Part shown: piece by piece, positions 30,723 through 41,567 of the stretch
Numbering within the stretch: the stretch's first letter is position 1
Layout: the number at the start of each line of letters is the position of its first letter
Origin: Ashinkailepas kermadecensis
Lineage: Eukaryota; Arthropoda; Thecostraca; Neolepadidae
Assembly (NCBI GenBank): GCA_034440615.1
Contig: JAOTOM010005125.1
Span: forward strand, 82,001-146,000
Direction: 5' to 3'
DNA: 64,000 bases
Made by a program: the position numbers and the translations under genes
Notes under the pieces: model-generated
What the model was told of the DNA's origin: nothing
The model's database searches: none
What the model saw: only the letters and a program-made list of their open reading frames with translations

Positions 30723-31161
30723 CTGAAACGTGGGGAAGTGAGAACAGAGTCGTTACTAAAAAAGCCAGCGATCGAAAGGCTTCTTTTTTTTTTTTGCTTT
30801 TTAGCTGCTGAGCCTATTCACGAGTGCGATCAAGGCGCCCGCGTGACTACACTCAAGCGAAGTGCATAGAAGATATGTAGACTTACCGTGTAGGCTTATA
30901 TTCAATTACAATTTTTGAGTTCTTGGTTACATTAAAGTTTAAATAAAATGTATTTATTTCATTTATTATTATTATTTATTATTATTTATATATATATAAT
31001 TTATATTCTATTATTTATTTATTTTAAATTAAACATGTCATATTCGTCGATGTAATCGTGAAATTTTCCCGGCAAAATAAGACGCAAATATTTATTTGTC
31101 TCACAAATAATTATGGCAGAAATATAAGCAAGGCGTTGCGGCTGATTTTCACTGCTATCAC
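30723..31161 (-). other. 439-bp intron in the hAT transposase gene
   Basis: On the minus strand the donor GTGATAG begins at 31161 and the acceptor CCCACGTTTCAG ends at 30723. Both flanking exons are phase 0. The joined protein has the expected order, with VWLREKPGSVKPQIPNNTRW following directly. The intron is AT-rich (30900-31100 is almost pure A/T). Confidence 0.75.
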
Positions 31162-31994
31162 CTGAGCTTGGTGTCTGTTTCGGAAGTACTTCTGAACCTC
31201 AGTCACAGAGGCCACCACAGTCTTCGGTGTTACGTCATTCTCGACAAGGTTCAGGTAATGCGCTCCGCACCCCACAACGTGGATGGCCCTGGACTTCTGC
31301 AGGATCTCTCTGCACTTAAGCATTTTTGGCTCATTGTCGGAAACGTAGCCAACAACCTGACAGCCATATTTTTCTTCACATCTTTCGATCTCCTTTTCTG
31401 TGACGCTGGCCATGTACTTCGCGTCCTTCTTCTCACTGCCGGTGTCTGTCGCGCCGACGAACACGGCTTCTTTGCCAGTGTACAGACACGTGCCGATGAT
31501 CGGGTTGTTGTGGATGTTCGACCATCCATCCTGGACGAGAGACACGCAGCGACCGGACAGCTTCTCGAATAGCACACCTTCCCATTCCCCGCTGACGTCG
31601 TCCAGGAGTTTGCCAGCCAGAGCGAAGCGGGACGGCGGCTCGTAGGAGCCACCTCTGGCCATCGTCATCAGCTTCTTCATCTGTGGGTTCTCGGCTGCGT
31701 TGAAGGGAATGTTGCACGCGTAGAAAGCTCGGGCGAACTGATGGTCCAACTTTTCCTTCAGCACTTTACTTGTTCGCAGCAGGGTTTGTTGCTCCATACA
31801 TCTCCATGCATCCATGTCTTTTCTGAACTTGGTCCTGCTGCTGCTGCTGTCGGAACATCGTCTTCACTTTCCTCTTGCCTGCCTCGTTTTTGCTGACACT
31901 TGAAATCTTCGCATTTGTTTAGATGGCTTCGCATTCTTTCAATTTTTCCCGTCACCATTGTTTCACAATGGTTGCACCTTGCTTTCCGTTTTCA
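31162..31994 (-). pseudogene. hAT transposase exon 1: BED finger remnant and DUF659-like core
   Basis: From the N terminus, KARCNHCETMVTGKIERMRS followed by HLNKC is the end of a BED zinc finger. After an acidic linker come AFYACNIPFNAAENPQMKKL, LVQDGWSNIHNNPIIGT with the first catalytic Asp context, YVSDNEPKM with the second, and GCGAHYLNL with the CxxH motif. The exon ends at RNRHQAQ with donor CAG followed by GTGATAG. Upstream of 31994 the frame meets TGA, and the rest of the BED finger (DEWE, FTPHENGK, 31980-32050) lies in another frame with its own TAA. The 5' end is therefore broken by at least a frameshift and a stop. Confidence 0.8.
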
Positions 31995-32060
31995 TGCGGG
32001 GTGAATTATTCCCACTCATCTGCTTTGCTTCTTCCGCCTCTGTACATTTTCACACTCAAA

Positions 32061-32951
32061 ATTTACCTTCCAGTTCGCTCCACGCACTCGCACGCAAACG
32101 ACGCTGGCACCAATACCAACGAGCATTGACCTTGTCCAAAGCCCCGTTTTGTTTGACGGCTCCATCTGCAGCCAGAAAGCCACCAAGAGTTCTAAAAGTT
32201 TTGTAATATTATGATTGGCACAAAAAAGGTACTTAAAATATGTATTTTCATCTTTCCGCCTTAAAATATAATATTGGCAATAGTTTAAGCTTCCGAAAAC
32301 ATCTCAAGTTATTGATATTTACAATATTGCCTTTTGCCCCTAGCGGTCGTCGCACCTATGTAAATAGTATCTACTATAAATTATTACATGTTGACGAGGG
32401 AGCGCGCCGCGCCGGCACTGAGACGCGGCTGTGCTCGGAGCGTTCAGCCACCCGGCCAGATCATTGGCACCCGGCCAGCTCATGACGTCATACAGCCGTC
32501 GGAAGGCACTTGAGCCCGCGCGTGTTTGTGCTCCTTGTGCTGTTCGTCATTCTAGGGCCTGGGCCCAGTTTCATGAAAATCTAAGACATTTCAAAACTAA
32601 GAAATGTAAAACTAAGAATCTTTTAAAAGCGATCTCATGAAATTCAAGATGTCTTAGTTTCAAAAGTCTTACTTTTTCGATTGTTCGTAGATTTTGTCTT
32701 GAGGTGTTTTCTTAATGTGTCGGTAACTGAAATGTTGCGAGCACGATAACTTCTTATTTCCGTTGCAAACAGATACCTACATCTAACTGCAATACATCAT
32801 AAATGTTGAACTTACAATGTGTAAGACAAAATTAATCAAGTACCTATAAAATGACGGGCTGCGATCGCCGGTTTCTTTCTTCACGAGTTGTTTGTTTACA
32901 TTATCAGCTGACTGGCCGACAGCATTAGGGCATACCGATAATAGATGGCGA
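32061..32951. other. no gene; possible MITE-like inverted repeat
   Basis: AT-rich sequence with no coding frame of note. Around 32563-32672 an inverted pair (CTAAGACAT and ATGTCTTAG, with TTTCATGAAA nearby) suggests a small foldback element. No target duplication was recognised. Confidence 0.4.
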
Positions 32952-33012
32952 CAGGGGTGTCGATTTTTGAAAAACATTGGGGGGCCGAAGTGCCAAAACA
33001 CTAGACACCCCC
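32952..33012 (+). mobile_element. terminus of a CAGGGG-type DNA element
   Basis: CAGGGGTGTCGATTTTTGAA, then ACATTGGGGGGCC. It resembles the reverse complement of the ends at 38472, 39647, 40163 and 41409 (GATACAAATCGACGCCCCTG), so it is probably the opposite terminus of the same family. No matching 8-bp target duplication was found to pair it with any of them. Confidence 0.5.
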
Positions 33013-33202
33013 CAAAAAAAAAAACTCATCGGATTTAGCCCACTATATTTTCAGATCTCAGAAATTATGATTTCTTATTCGACGATGTGTATGTTTATGT
33101 TTATTCAGCATCCTCACCGACGGGGAAAATCGCCCAATAACTGGTGAAGTCACATAATTAAAAGAGCAGTGCTCAGTACATTTCAACATAACAACTCTTG
33201 GT

Positions 33203-33312
33203 TGGTCATTGGTTCTACGACACGTCGACCGTTGTGTCATATAGCGTCGCCAATCTCTCACGCCGATTGGTCGCGGGCGAAGAGTAGCGACAGGTGAGAC
33301 TCGAACTCACCA
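33203..33312 (-). mobile_element. tRNA-derived SINE, head truncated
   Basis: Minus strand: GTGAGTTCGAGTCTCACCTG (box B half of the head), the body GCGACCAATCGGCGTGAGAG and ATTGGCGACGCTATATGAC, then the tail GTCGACGTGTCGTAGAACCA. The 5' part of the head is missing. Confidence 0.82.
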
Positions 33313-33439
33313 ACATAACAACTCTGAGTAATAGGATGCGACTGCAGTGCCATATAGTAGGCTCGGATCTATCGTCATCGTCACCGTCACTGTTACCCTC
33401 CTCCTCACTCCACACACCAACAAACACACACCGGCTTAA

Positions 33440-34560
33440 ATAAAAATACTTCAGCGATCAGATGCAGGCTAAAACACACCGGCATTGATGAAGCATCAGA
33501 GCACAGCAGACCTGAACGGTAATGACGATGGGTGAAAGTATTTCCTTGGTGCCTAACGTTAGGGAGGGAATTTTTCCATTTAGTACGCCACTGCGGCTGC
33601 TCAACGTGTTTTTTTCCGCAGATTGCACGATCAAGAGTAGAAAGGCCCTTCGGATAATTTTCTTTCGGGACCCATTCTTAATTTTCCGGTGCTCTGGTCG
33701 ATTCGATGGAGTCTCCTTGTGGTTTTTGTGGTGAAGTCTATTTTTATAAGCCCCCTGCAGGCTATTTTTGGAACCCGGTACGATTTTTCTGGCTCTCGGT
33801 GCGTTTTTTCCGGTGCCCAAACAGGTTTCTTTTCCGGCGTCCGACGACTTCTTATTTTGTGGATCCTTGACGCAATTTTTGCGTCCGCAAGGTAACATTC
33901 CGGGTATATATTGGTACTTGGGAAGCCAGCTGCAACTTGTGGGGCTCCGGCACGACGTTTTGGCCCCAGTGAGATTTTCAAGAGAAGCGGCGTGAATTTG
34001 TTTTTGTCTAAGTGCGATTTTTGGGGCCCCGTCGTCACTTGTTGGGATCCCTTGCGGTGGCTACGACACGTTTGTGGGGGCCCAACAAGTTGTGTGGGCT
34101 TTTGGAGCTATTGTTGAGATCCCAGATTGATTTTCCGTGTCCGGACTGTTTTTCATTCACCCGGCTTCATTTGTTGGGTGATCTCAACGAGACTTTTAGA
34201 GCCCCGGTGGGACCTATTAGTCCTCTGGCGTGATTTTCAGGGGCCCGGGTGATAATTCTTAATACCCCAGTCTCGGCGTGATTTTCAGGAGGCCCCGTCC
34301 CGACCGTTTGTGGCCTCCGTCGTGATTTTCTTGAATCCCGGCACGACTTGTTTGCGGTCCCAACGTGATTTTCAGGGGCCCAGGTGCAAACTTTTGAGGC
34401 CCCAGCGTCATTATCGGGGCCCCTGCGCTACGTTTGGGGGCCGCGAATGTGATTTTTCTGAGCCCTGGTGCGATTTTTGGTCGACCGAGTGAAATTCTTA
34501 GGGAGCATAGCGCATTTTTTTCCTAAGCTCGGCGGACTCTTGGGGTCCCCACAACCTATC
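33440..34560. repeat. degenerate periodic tract (GTGATTTT...GGGGCCC)
   Basis: About thirty loosely spaced repeats, 30-40 bp apart, of the pattern YGTGATTTTNNGGGGCCCYGG (for example near 34012, 34230, 34280, 34320, 34362 and 34450). Individual copies are highly diverged. Many overlapping frames stay open on both strands with no recognisable product. A tract of the same style in reverse complement closes the window (63700-64000). The family is unknown. Confidence 0.65.
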
Positions 34561-36039
34561 AGGACGGGGGGGATGAGGGAACTTCCCACAATTCCCACTC
34601 CCCATTCGGTATGTCACTGTGCCATGCAATGATGCAACATAAGAATCCAGAAATAGTTCATCTGTTTCATCACACATGTGATTTCAACTCCCCAGTTATC
34701 CAGACAGTTTGAGGAAAGTCAAACATCTGCTACATGGATCAGCAAGGATGGATTGTAAGGCAACATGGATACCATGGAATTCCGGTCACAGTAGTTATGC
34801 TACAATACATACCTTCTTCAACACACTGCTTTGGAGATGGATGAGCTCCTGAAGTTTGGTCAGGGTTGGAGTTGGAGGTGGATGGAGCAACACTGTGAAG
34901 GACATAACATATGGTTCAAGAGACTTGTTTCCATTAACAATACAGGGGATGAAGTAACATTTTCATTCACTTCTATGGTTTTCATTGGCTTCATTGACTT
35001 CTATGGTGTCCTGAGTAAGCAGGACAATCGAGATGGGTTTCTGTTATAGGCATTTTTTTTTTTTTTTTTTTAAATAAGTTTCATCCGAGTTCTTGTTGGG
35101 GTGGCTTTATGAACCAGGGTCCGATTGCTAAGCAGAGCTTGTTGCGTGAACCCTGGCCCCACCACCCGATCCATTAATTCAAGTTAAACGGCAGAATTTT
35201 GACCGAAAGTTTAACGTGCCGTCAATGCACCGACACAGCCGCCCGGTATAAACAATGTTATAATGTAGCTTTTATACCCCAGTGAGAATGGTATGGATTC
35301 ACTCATAAGTGAATTTGCAAACATACTGATGTATCAGTTAACACCAATGCAGGGAGCTATGTGATCAACATGGTCTGTGCCCTAAAGCCCAAATAACTAA
35401 GTAACAATGCAGGGAATCTGCTGCATAACAGTTTGACCATAAATTAGCCATGATATATGGCATCATACTTCCCATGCTATTTACAATAGTGAGCTATATT
35501 TTGTGTACAAACATCAGGACATTAGAAATGTTAATTAACGTTACACACATCAGTTCCTAACAAGTGTCAGCAATACATTTCCTTCATGTGCTTTAAACAT
35601 GATTCAAGAAAGCACTGTCATCGATTTTAAACTTGCAAAAAGAGTGGGCCGCCTGGCATTTTGAGTGCTATTTGAGTGAATTTGCTGTCTTGTTAGTGAA
35701 CTGACCACTTATTGAGATATATGCACTTTAACTTTGCCTGCTTCCATCATGAAAATTTGTCATTTTCCAATACATCAGAAATCATCAGAATAACTTCTTG
35801 TCCACAAACCGGTGCATGCATTTCTATGAATTTCTCATATTTATTAACACAAATGATGTAGATCTGATCTGCAAATTTATAACTCAGAAAATGTTATCAG
35901 CACAGGATTCCATTCCTGAAAATATTGTACTTTCAACATGTTATTGTTCTTTGTGAAGCAATAAGTGCAATGCTCTCATGCAGCATGCAGATGGAGGTTC
36001 ATCACGTACACCAGGTAGCACAAAAAGAGATATTATTGC
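34561..36039. other. no gene recognised
   Basis: AT-rich sequence. A TGCCCTAAAGCCCAAATAAC tail repeat lies at about 35377-35397. A poly(T) run sits at 35049-35070. Short open frames have no motifs. Confidence 0.5.
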
Positions 36040-39000
36040 AACCTAAGGTAACCACAAAACATATTTTACACCCATTTTTACCTCCACGAATCATTCAAAG
36101 GAGCTAGGTTTTGTCTAATTGCGTTAGGCTAGGCTTTTGTTGTAAGTTAGTAAATGAACAAAAAAAATCTTCAAAAACGGTTCAAGCTAGATTAGGTTAC
36201 GTTAGACTTTTTAAGTTCAAAATGTTTGAGAAAAAAGAAATTGGGGGGGGGAGAATTTGGCATAAAAATAATCATTTCTTGCATGGAAGTCTAGGCTAGG
36301 TTAGGTTTGGTTATGTTACATTTTTTTATCTGAACATTATTTTTCATCTTATATTACTCAAATCCAAGCCCCCTTTTCCACGTTATTTTTCCTCACAAAT
36401 GAAAAGTGTGCATCTGCAGAGGAAATGAGCGGTTACATCATGTCCAGCACATTAACAAACACTGCATTAAACAAGAAATTAGAAGAAGTTAGAGAGTACC
36501 ATGAGCTGAAATATTACCCAAAAAGCCAGGTATTATCACAGTTTAAGGTAACCACAAGACAAGTTTTACACACATTTTACCTCCATGAAGCATACAAAGG
36601 GGTGAGGTTTGTCAGGTTAGGTTAGGCTTTTGTTGTAAGTTATAAAAAAATCATTTTTTGGTAAATAATTTTTGTTAATGATTTTTCTACAAAAAAATAA
36701 TAAACCGTTCGGGCAAGCTTAGGTTAGGTTTTTTAAGTTGAAAATATTTGAGAAAATGCCTCGAAAATTTAAATTAAAAACAATTAATTTCTTGTATGGG
36801 AAGTTGAACTATGTTAGGTAAGGTTATCATACATCTTGAACATTATTTGTATGCTATATTTCCTTACTCCACACCCTTTTTGGTGTTATTTTTTACTCCC
36901 AATTGAAAGGCATGCATTTGCAGAGGAAAGGACATTAAATGTGTGCTTTTATGTGTTTTATTAATATTTTTATATTTAAATTTCCAATGCAATGTTTATG
37001 AATGTCACTAAGCTGATGGCACTACTCAGTTTCTGTGCAAATGCTTACTTTCCAGGTTGTGAGCAAAATAACATTAAAAATGGGCTTTGAGTTAGGTAAC
37101 ATAGCAATTAAAAGAAATACATTAAAAATTCAACATAACCTAATGTAACCTAAGCTGACCTTGGAGAAAACAACTATAAAAACAAGATTGGAAAAATATC
37201 TAGCAATTTATTTTCTTGAAATTTTGACAAATGAAAAAAACCTAACCCAACCTAATCTAACCAGAATTATTGTGCTTTAAGGTGGTAACAAGGCAAGTTA
37301 TTACACATTTGCCTCCATAAAGCAAACAAATGGGCTATGTTTGGTGATGTTAGATTAGTTTAAGTGTTTTAAGTTCGACATTTTTTGCAAAAATTGTTCC
37401 AAAATTTGAAAGAAATAGATCTTTTTTCTTTAAAAGCAGCTTATGTTAGGTTAGGTTAGGATAGGTTAGGTTGGTTAGATTCGGTTAGTTTTTTATTGTA
37501 AAAAAAATACATTGCTTGAAATTTTTACAACTTGATGTTTTGGTTTTGTTTTTCTCCAAGGGGAGGTTAAGCTAGGTTAGGTTAGGTTATGTTGCATTTA
37601 TTTTATTTAAAAAAAAATACTTTACCCTATGTCACCTAATTCAAAGCTTTTTGTTGATGTTATTTTGCTTACAACCTGAAATGCAGGCATTTGTATAGAA
37701 AATGAGTGGTCCCATCATCTGAGTCACATTCATAAACATTGCATTGAAATGATACATTCCACGAATTCATAAAACACCTTAAAACACAAATTTACCAAAA
37801 TGAGCAGAAACATCGTGTTTATCACATTCCTAAACATTGCATGGGAAAAAATTAATCAGAAATTACCTTAAGCTGTAAATTTACCAAAAGGTGTGCCAAC
37901 CCCTGGACGGAAATGCAACACTAGGTGCCCCAATCCTGGGCAGAAAGGGCACTAAGAGCAGTGGAATGAAAATTTTAATAAAAGTAAACTAAAAACAGCT
38001 CTTCTTGAAGACAAACGTGGTAGTTATGTGATATTAACATGGAAACCCTGAGCACAAATCAGAAAAAAGCATGGACTGGACTTTTTCAAGCTTACCTGCC
38101 AACTTCTTCAACTACTGTTCCTTTGGGAATTAAATATCAGCAAGCTATTTATTCACTTTCTAAAATCACACCAATCCGCAGATACATCAGAAGGTGCGAT
38201 ACATCAGAATGTGCGAAGTACAAAAAACGAATCAGTACGACGTCACATGAGATTGGCCTCCGGATTAAACACTGCGCGCAATTGCACCACAGATGTCTTA
38301 CCTCCGTCACATTTGTCACTGTAACCTCAAATTTAGACTTCAGGCGCTGGAATTTCTGTAACTGGAATTTTTTTCTTTGCATGTTACGATTTTGGATGTT
38401 CTGAGGAACGCCCATCACGATGTGTGACATTTAATGCGCGCTAGTGTCTATCGATACAAATCGACGCCCCTGCTTTGGAGAAAAAAATAGAAACAAAAAT
38501 TAAGCAATATATATTCTGAAAATTTTATAAATTGAACAACCGAACCCAACTTACCCGAACCTAATGTCAGCTGCTTTTGAAGGAAAACTTCCAATTTTAT
38601 TTTATTTTTGAAAATGATTGAACAATTTTTCCAAGGTAAACAACTAAAGTAGCCAAACCTAGCTAAATCGGTATTATTGTGCTTTAAGGTGGTAACAAGA
38701 CAAGTTTTTACACAATTGCCTCCATATAGCAAGCAAATGGGTTAGGTTCGGTTAAGTTAGGTTAGTTTAGGCTTTTCAAGTTGGAAAACTTTAAAAAAAA
38801 AAATCCAAAAACGTTTCCCCCCAAAATTGCAAATTATTTGGTAACCTTGCAGTCTAAGGTGTTCTTTTTTTCCTTTAAAACAAAGAAAAATATGAAGAAT
38901 ACCATGTTTATGAAGGTGACTAAGATGATTGGACCCACTTATTTTTTGTGCTTACTTTTCAGGTTGTGAGCAAAATAATGCCAAAAGGCTTTGAGTTCGG

Positions 39001-39350
39001 TAACATCGCATAAACATATTTTTTTTCATGCAACAAAACCTAACCTAGCCTATCCTAACCTATCTTTTGAGAACAAAAATTAAACTAAATTAAAATTTCA
39101 CTTAATTTATTTTCTGAAAATTCTCAACCTTAAAAAAGAAACCTAACCGAGCCTAACCTGACCTAAGCTGATTTTGAATACAAAATTATATTTTTTGTAA
39201 ACATGGTTGTAATTTTTTTTTCGGAATCTTTTGGGTATTATTGTGCTTTAAGGTGGGAACAATAAAAGTTGTATGGGCGCTGTATGACCAACGCAGTCAA
39301 TGCGCCAGTAAACCCAAATAACCAACCAACCAACCCAGAAAGATGTAAGC
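36040..39350. repeat. diverged AT-rich repeats with GGTTA/TTAGG runs
   Basis: A block AAGGTGGTAACAAGACAAGT, TTTACACACATTT, GCCTCCATAAAGCAAACAAA, then TGGGTTAGGTT, recurs near 36040, 36543, 37278, 38681 and (start only) 39249. The GGTTAGGTTAGG runs follow each block, on the plus strand at 36290, 36620, 36715, 37446, 37570 and 38745. They appear on the minus strand as CCTAACC at 37140-37260, 39045 and 39145. No coding capacity is seen. It looks like a diverged tandem or nested repeat family. Confidence 0.7.
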
Positions 39351-39351
39351 T

Positions 39352-39647
39352 GTACTTCCACAGTGGAGGGAATTCCAGCTGTTTTGTTTGTTTTTGCACA
39401 CAATTTTAAATTTTTCAGCAAAAGGTGGAGAGTCAGTCCACTATCTAATCCAAATCTGTTTCTATTCAGTACAAAATGTGCTGGTTAACATCAATGTTTC
39501 TACTTAGCATGGTGTTTTTCATTTTTTCCCTTTAGCTTTCTTATCAGCATAAAATAGCATAGGTTATTGGGGGGGCCCAAATCAACATTGGGGGGGCAAG
39601 ATCAACATTGGTGGGGCCCCACAAAAGGATACAAATCGACGCCCCTG
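39352..39647 (+). mobile_element. CAGGGG-ended module, copy 1
   Basis: A module of about 290 bp: CACAGTGGAGGGAATTCCAG, GGTGGAGAGTCAGTCCACTA, GTACAAAATGTGCTGGTTAA, a TTGGGGGGGCCCAAATCAAC block, and the terminus GGATACAAATCGACGCCCCTG. It is repeated at 39895 and 41080. Confidence 0.75.
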
Positions 39648-39740
39648 CATACATGCATGATTTTGCACTTATCAAAATTTAATTTCATCTGCCATTTTTG
39701 GACCACTTCACAAGCTCTTCTAAGTCTTTCTGCAGCATGT
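39648..39740 (-). mobile_element. fragment of CR1-like LINE reverse transcriptase
   Basis: About 90 bp closely matching the LINE at 23298-23390 (CATGCATGATTTTGCACTTA, TTGGACCACTTCACAAGCTC and TCTAAGTCTTTCTGCAGCA). It begins exactly where the preceding module ends. Confidence 0.8.
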
Positions 39741-39894
39741 ACCTAGGTGCCTAGGTACCCGGCAAATATCAAACTGATAGTGTGATGAGTGGGCTGTTGA
39801 GGTTAATTATAGTTTGTATATCCACACTCTCAATGATAACTGATTGTTGTTCACGGGACTGGATTGTATGCAAGTTTGACAATGACAATTGGTT

Positions 39895-40163
39895 TTTGTG
39901 CTCACCATTTTGAATTTTGTAGCAAAAGGTGGAGAGTCAGTCCACTATCTAACCCAAATCTGTTTTTTTAATTACAAAATGTGCTGGTTAACATCAACTA
40001 CATTTTCTATGTACCTAGCATGGTGATTTTCTTATTTTTTCTCAACTTTTTTATGAGCATAAAAATAGCATATGTTATTGGGGGGCCAAATCAACATTGG
40101 GGGGCCAAGATCAAGACTGGTGGGGCCCTGGCCCCCATAAAAGGATACAAATCGACGCCCCTG
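39895..40163 (+). mobile_element. CAGGGG-ended module, copy 2
   Basis: Second copy of the module at 39352, slightly truncated at its 5' side, ending in the same GATACAAATCGACGCCCCTG. Confidence 0.75.
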
Positions 40164-41079
40164 CCATCTAGACATTAGGGGGATGTCCCCATCCTAGCCC
40201 CGCCTTCAGCGCCTAAAATATAACACAAACTATAACGTAAAATTCCCTTTATGTAAACGTCCACATGCCTGCACCTTGATCGCAAACACCCGCTTTTATA
40301 GTCAGACATGTAATGTACTCGCTTCAAAAAGGTGGCGCAATTGACCTCTGTGGTCCGGTACGCCTGAAAAAGTCACTCCCCATGCAGTTAAATTGAAACT
40401 TGCCTGATGCTACCAATTTCTGCAATATACGAATATAAATATGTGACGTCATCAAGGTTTGAATGCGACTTTGGTGTACCTTTTAAAATAATGGTATTTT
40501 TGCGGCGTTTAATAATGGTGTTTTTGCGGCGTACGAGACATTGGGCTTGTCAAGGCTATTTCTCTTGTACAGCATTGGTCGTGGATGACTAAGGTTTGCT
40601 TAAAAGTCATGTGAGCCATAGCTTTCTTTTTTTTATTCTTTTAGGAATACCAATTATATTGCAGTGGCCATGCAGCTTCTTGCTGAGTTTTCTCTGTCAT
40701 GGCATCATAAGCTGGCAGATTTGGCCACACATGGCTCTCGTTTTCCCCATATCAATATTGAATGCATGCATTGTTATTGGGCATTTAGGTAGGTACCTAG
40801 GTAAATATCAAGCTGATGGTGTGATAGGTGGGCTGCTGAAGATAATTATAGTTTGCATATCCACAATCTCAAGGATGATTGTCTGCTGTTCACTGGACAA
40901 TGCAAGTTTGACAATGACTGGAAATTAAGAATGGATTTTTTCCTGTTTAAGCTCACATGTGTGTGGTTTTGCCATTGGTGGTGTGTACAAATATCAGTAT
41001 GACAATCCAATTGTTGTTTTGTGGCTTAACATTAAAAAAAAGACAATCTGGTTTAAAATGCATCATCAGTGAATCTTAA
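40164..41079. other. no gene; partial duplication of 39.74-39.86 kb
   Basis: A block at 40788-40905 (GGTACCTAGGTAAATATCAA, GTGTGATAGGTGGGCTG, TAATTATAGTTTGCATATCC) repeats 39737-39860, so this part duplicates the sequence between module copies 1 and 2. The frame at 40596-40928 has no motif. Confidence 0.6.
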
Positions 41080-41409
41080 CATTTTATGGCGTAAGTTTTC
41101 CTTGCACAGTGGAGGGAAATCTAGCTATTTTGTTTTTTTTGCACATAATTTTGAATTGTGTAGCAAAAGTTGGATACTCAGTCCACTATCTAATCCAAAT
41201 CTGTTCTTTTTCAGTACAAAATGTGCTGGTTAACATCAACTAAGTTTTCTATGTACCTAACACAGTGTTTTTCTTCTTTTTTCCTTTAGCTTTTTATCAG
41301 CATAAAAATAGCATGGGTTATTGGGGGGGCCCAAATCAACATTGGGGGGGCCAAGATCAGCATTGGGGGGGCCATGGCCCCCGCAAAAGGATACAAATCG
41401 ACGCCCCTG
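41080..41409 (+). mobile_element. CAGGGG-ended module, copy 3
   Basis: Third copy, with the longest 3' end: two GGGGGGCC blocks and GCCATGGCCCCCGCAAAAGG before the GATACAAATCGACGCCCCTG terminus. GGCCATGGCC is a palindrome. Confidence 0.78.
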
Positions 41410-41522
41410 GTCAAGAGGCTACATTTCTGGCGAAATTATTTTTCACGATGCTACGCAGTTAATAAACACGTCGCCGTCGCTGTGTTCTGTCACTTTCGTA
41501 GGGAAAAATACAAAAACTGTCA

Positions 41523-41567
41523 CGCAAACCCGGGTTTGCGAGTTCGCGGGTTTTTGCAACCCTGTGT
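41523..41567 (-). mobile_element. hAT-like terminal sequence
   Basis: On the minus strand CAGGGTTGCAAAAACCCGCG, then AACTCGCAAACCCGGGTTTG. This resembles the terminus at 29685 and ends exactly where LINE coding similarity starts, so it marks the edge of an inserted DNA element. Confidence 0.45.

Larger units (their letters stand above)
29685..32060 (-). mobile_element. hAT-type DNA transposon with transposase gene
   Basis: The minus strand carries a hAT transposase in two exons. The left edge is marked by CAGGGTTGTGAAAAACCCAG at 29685, a typical hAT-type terminus, followed by sub-terminal AACCCAGGGTTTTT palindromes to about 29770. I could not find the matching right terminus (CAACCCTG) near 32.1-32.6 kb, so the right boundary is only the start of the BED finger remains. 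The transposase is broken at its N terminus. Confidence 0.75.

Noticed and set aside
37446..37490. A telomere or chromosome end
   Set aside because: The TTAGG run is only three to four units, impure, and embedded in a dispersed repeat occurring in both orientations.
29685..41567. One 12-kb hAT element bounded by the similar termini at 29685 and 41567
   Set aside because: The flanking 8-mers (GCGCGTAC and TGTTTGAG) do not match, and several unrelated insertions lie between, so the two ends belong to different elements.
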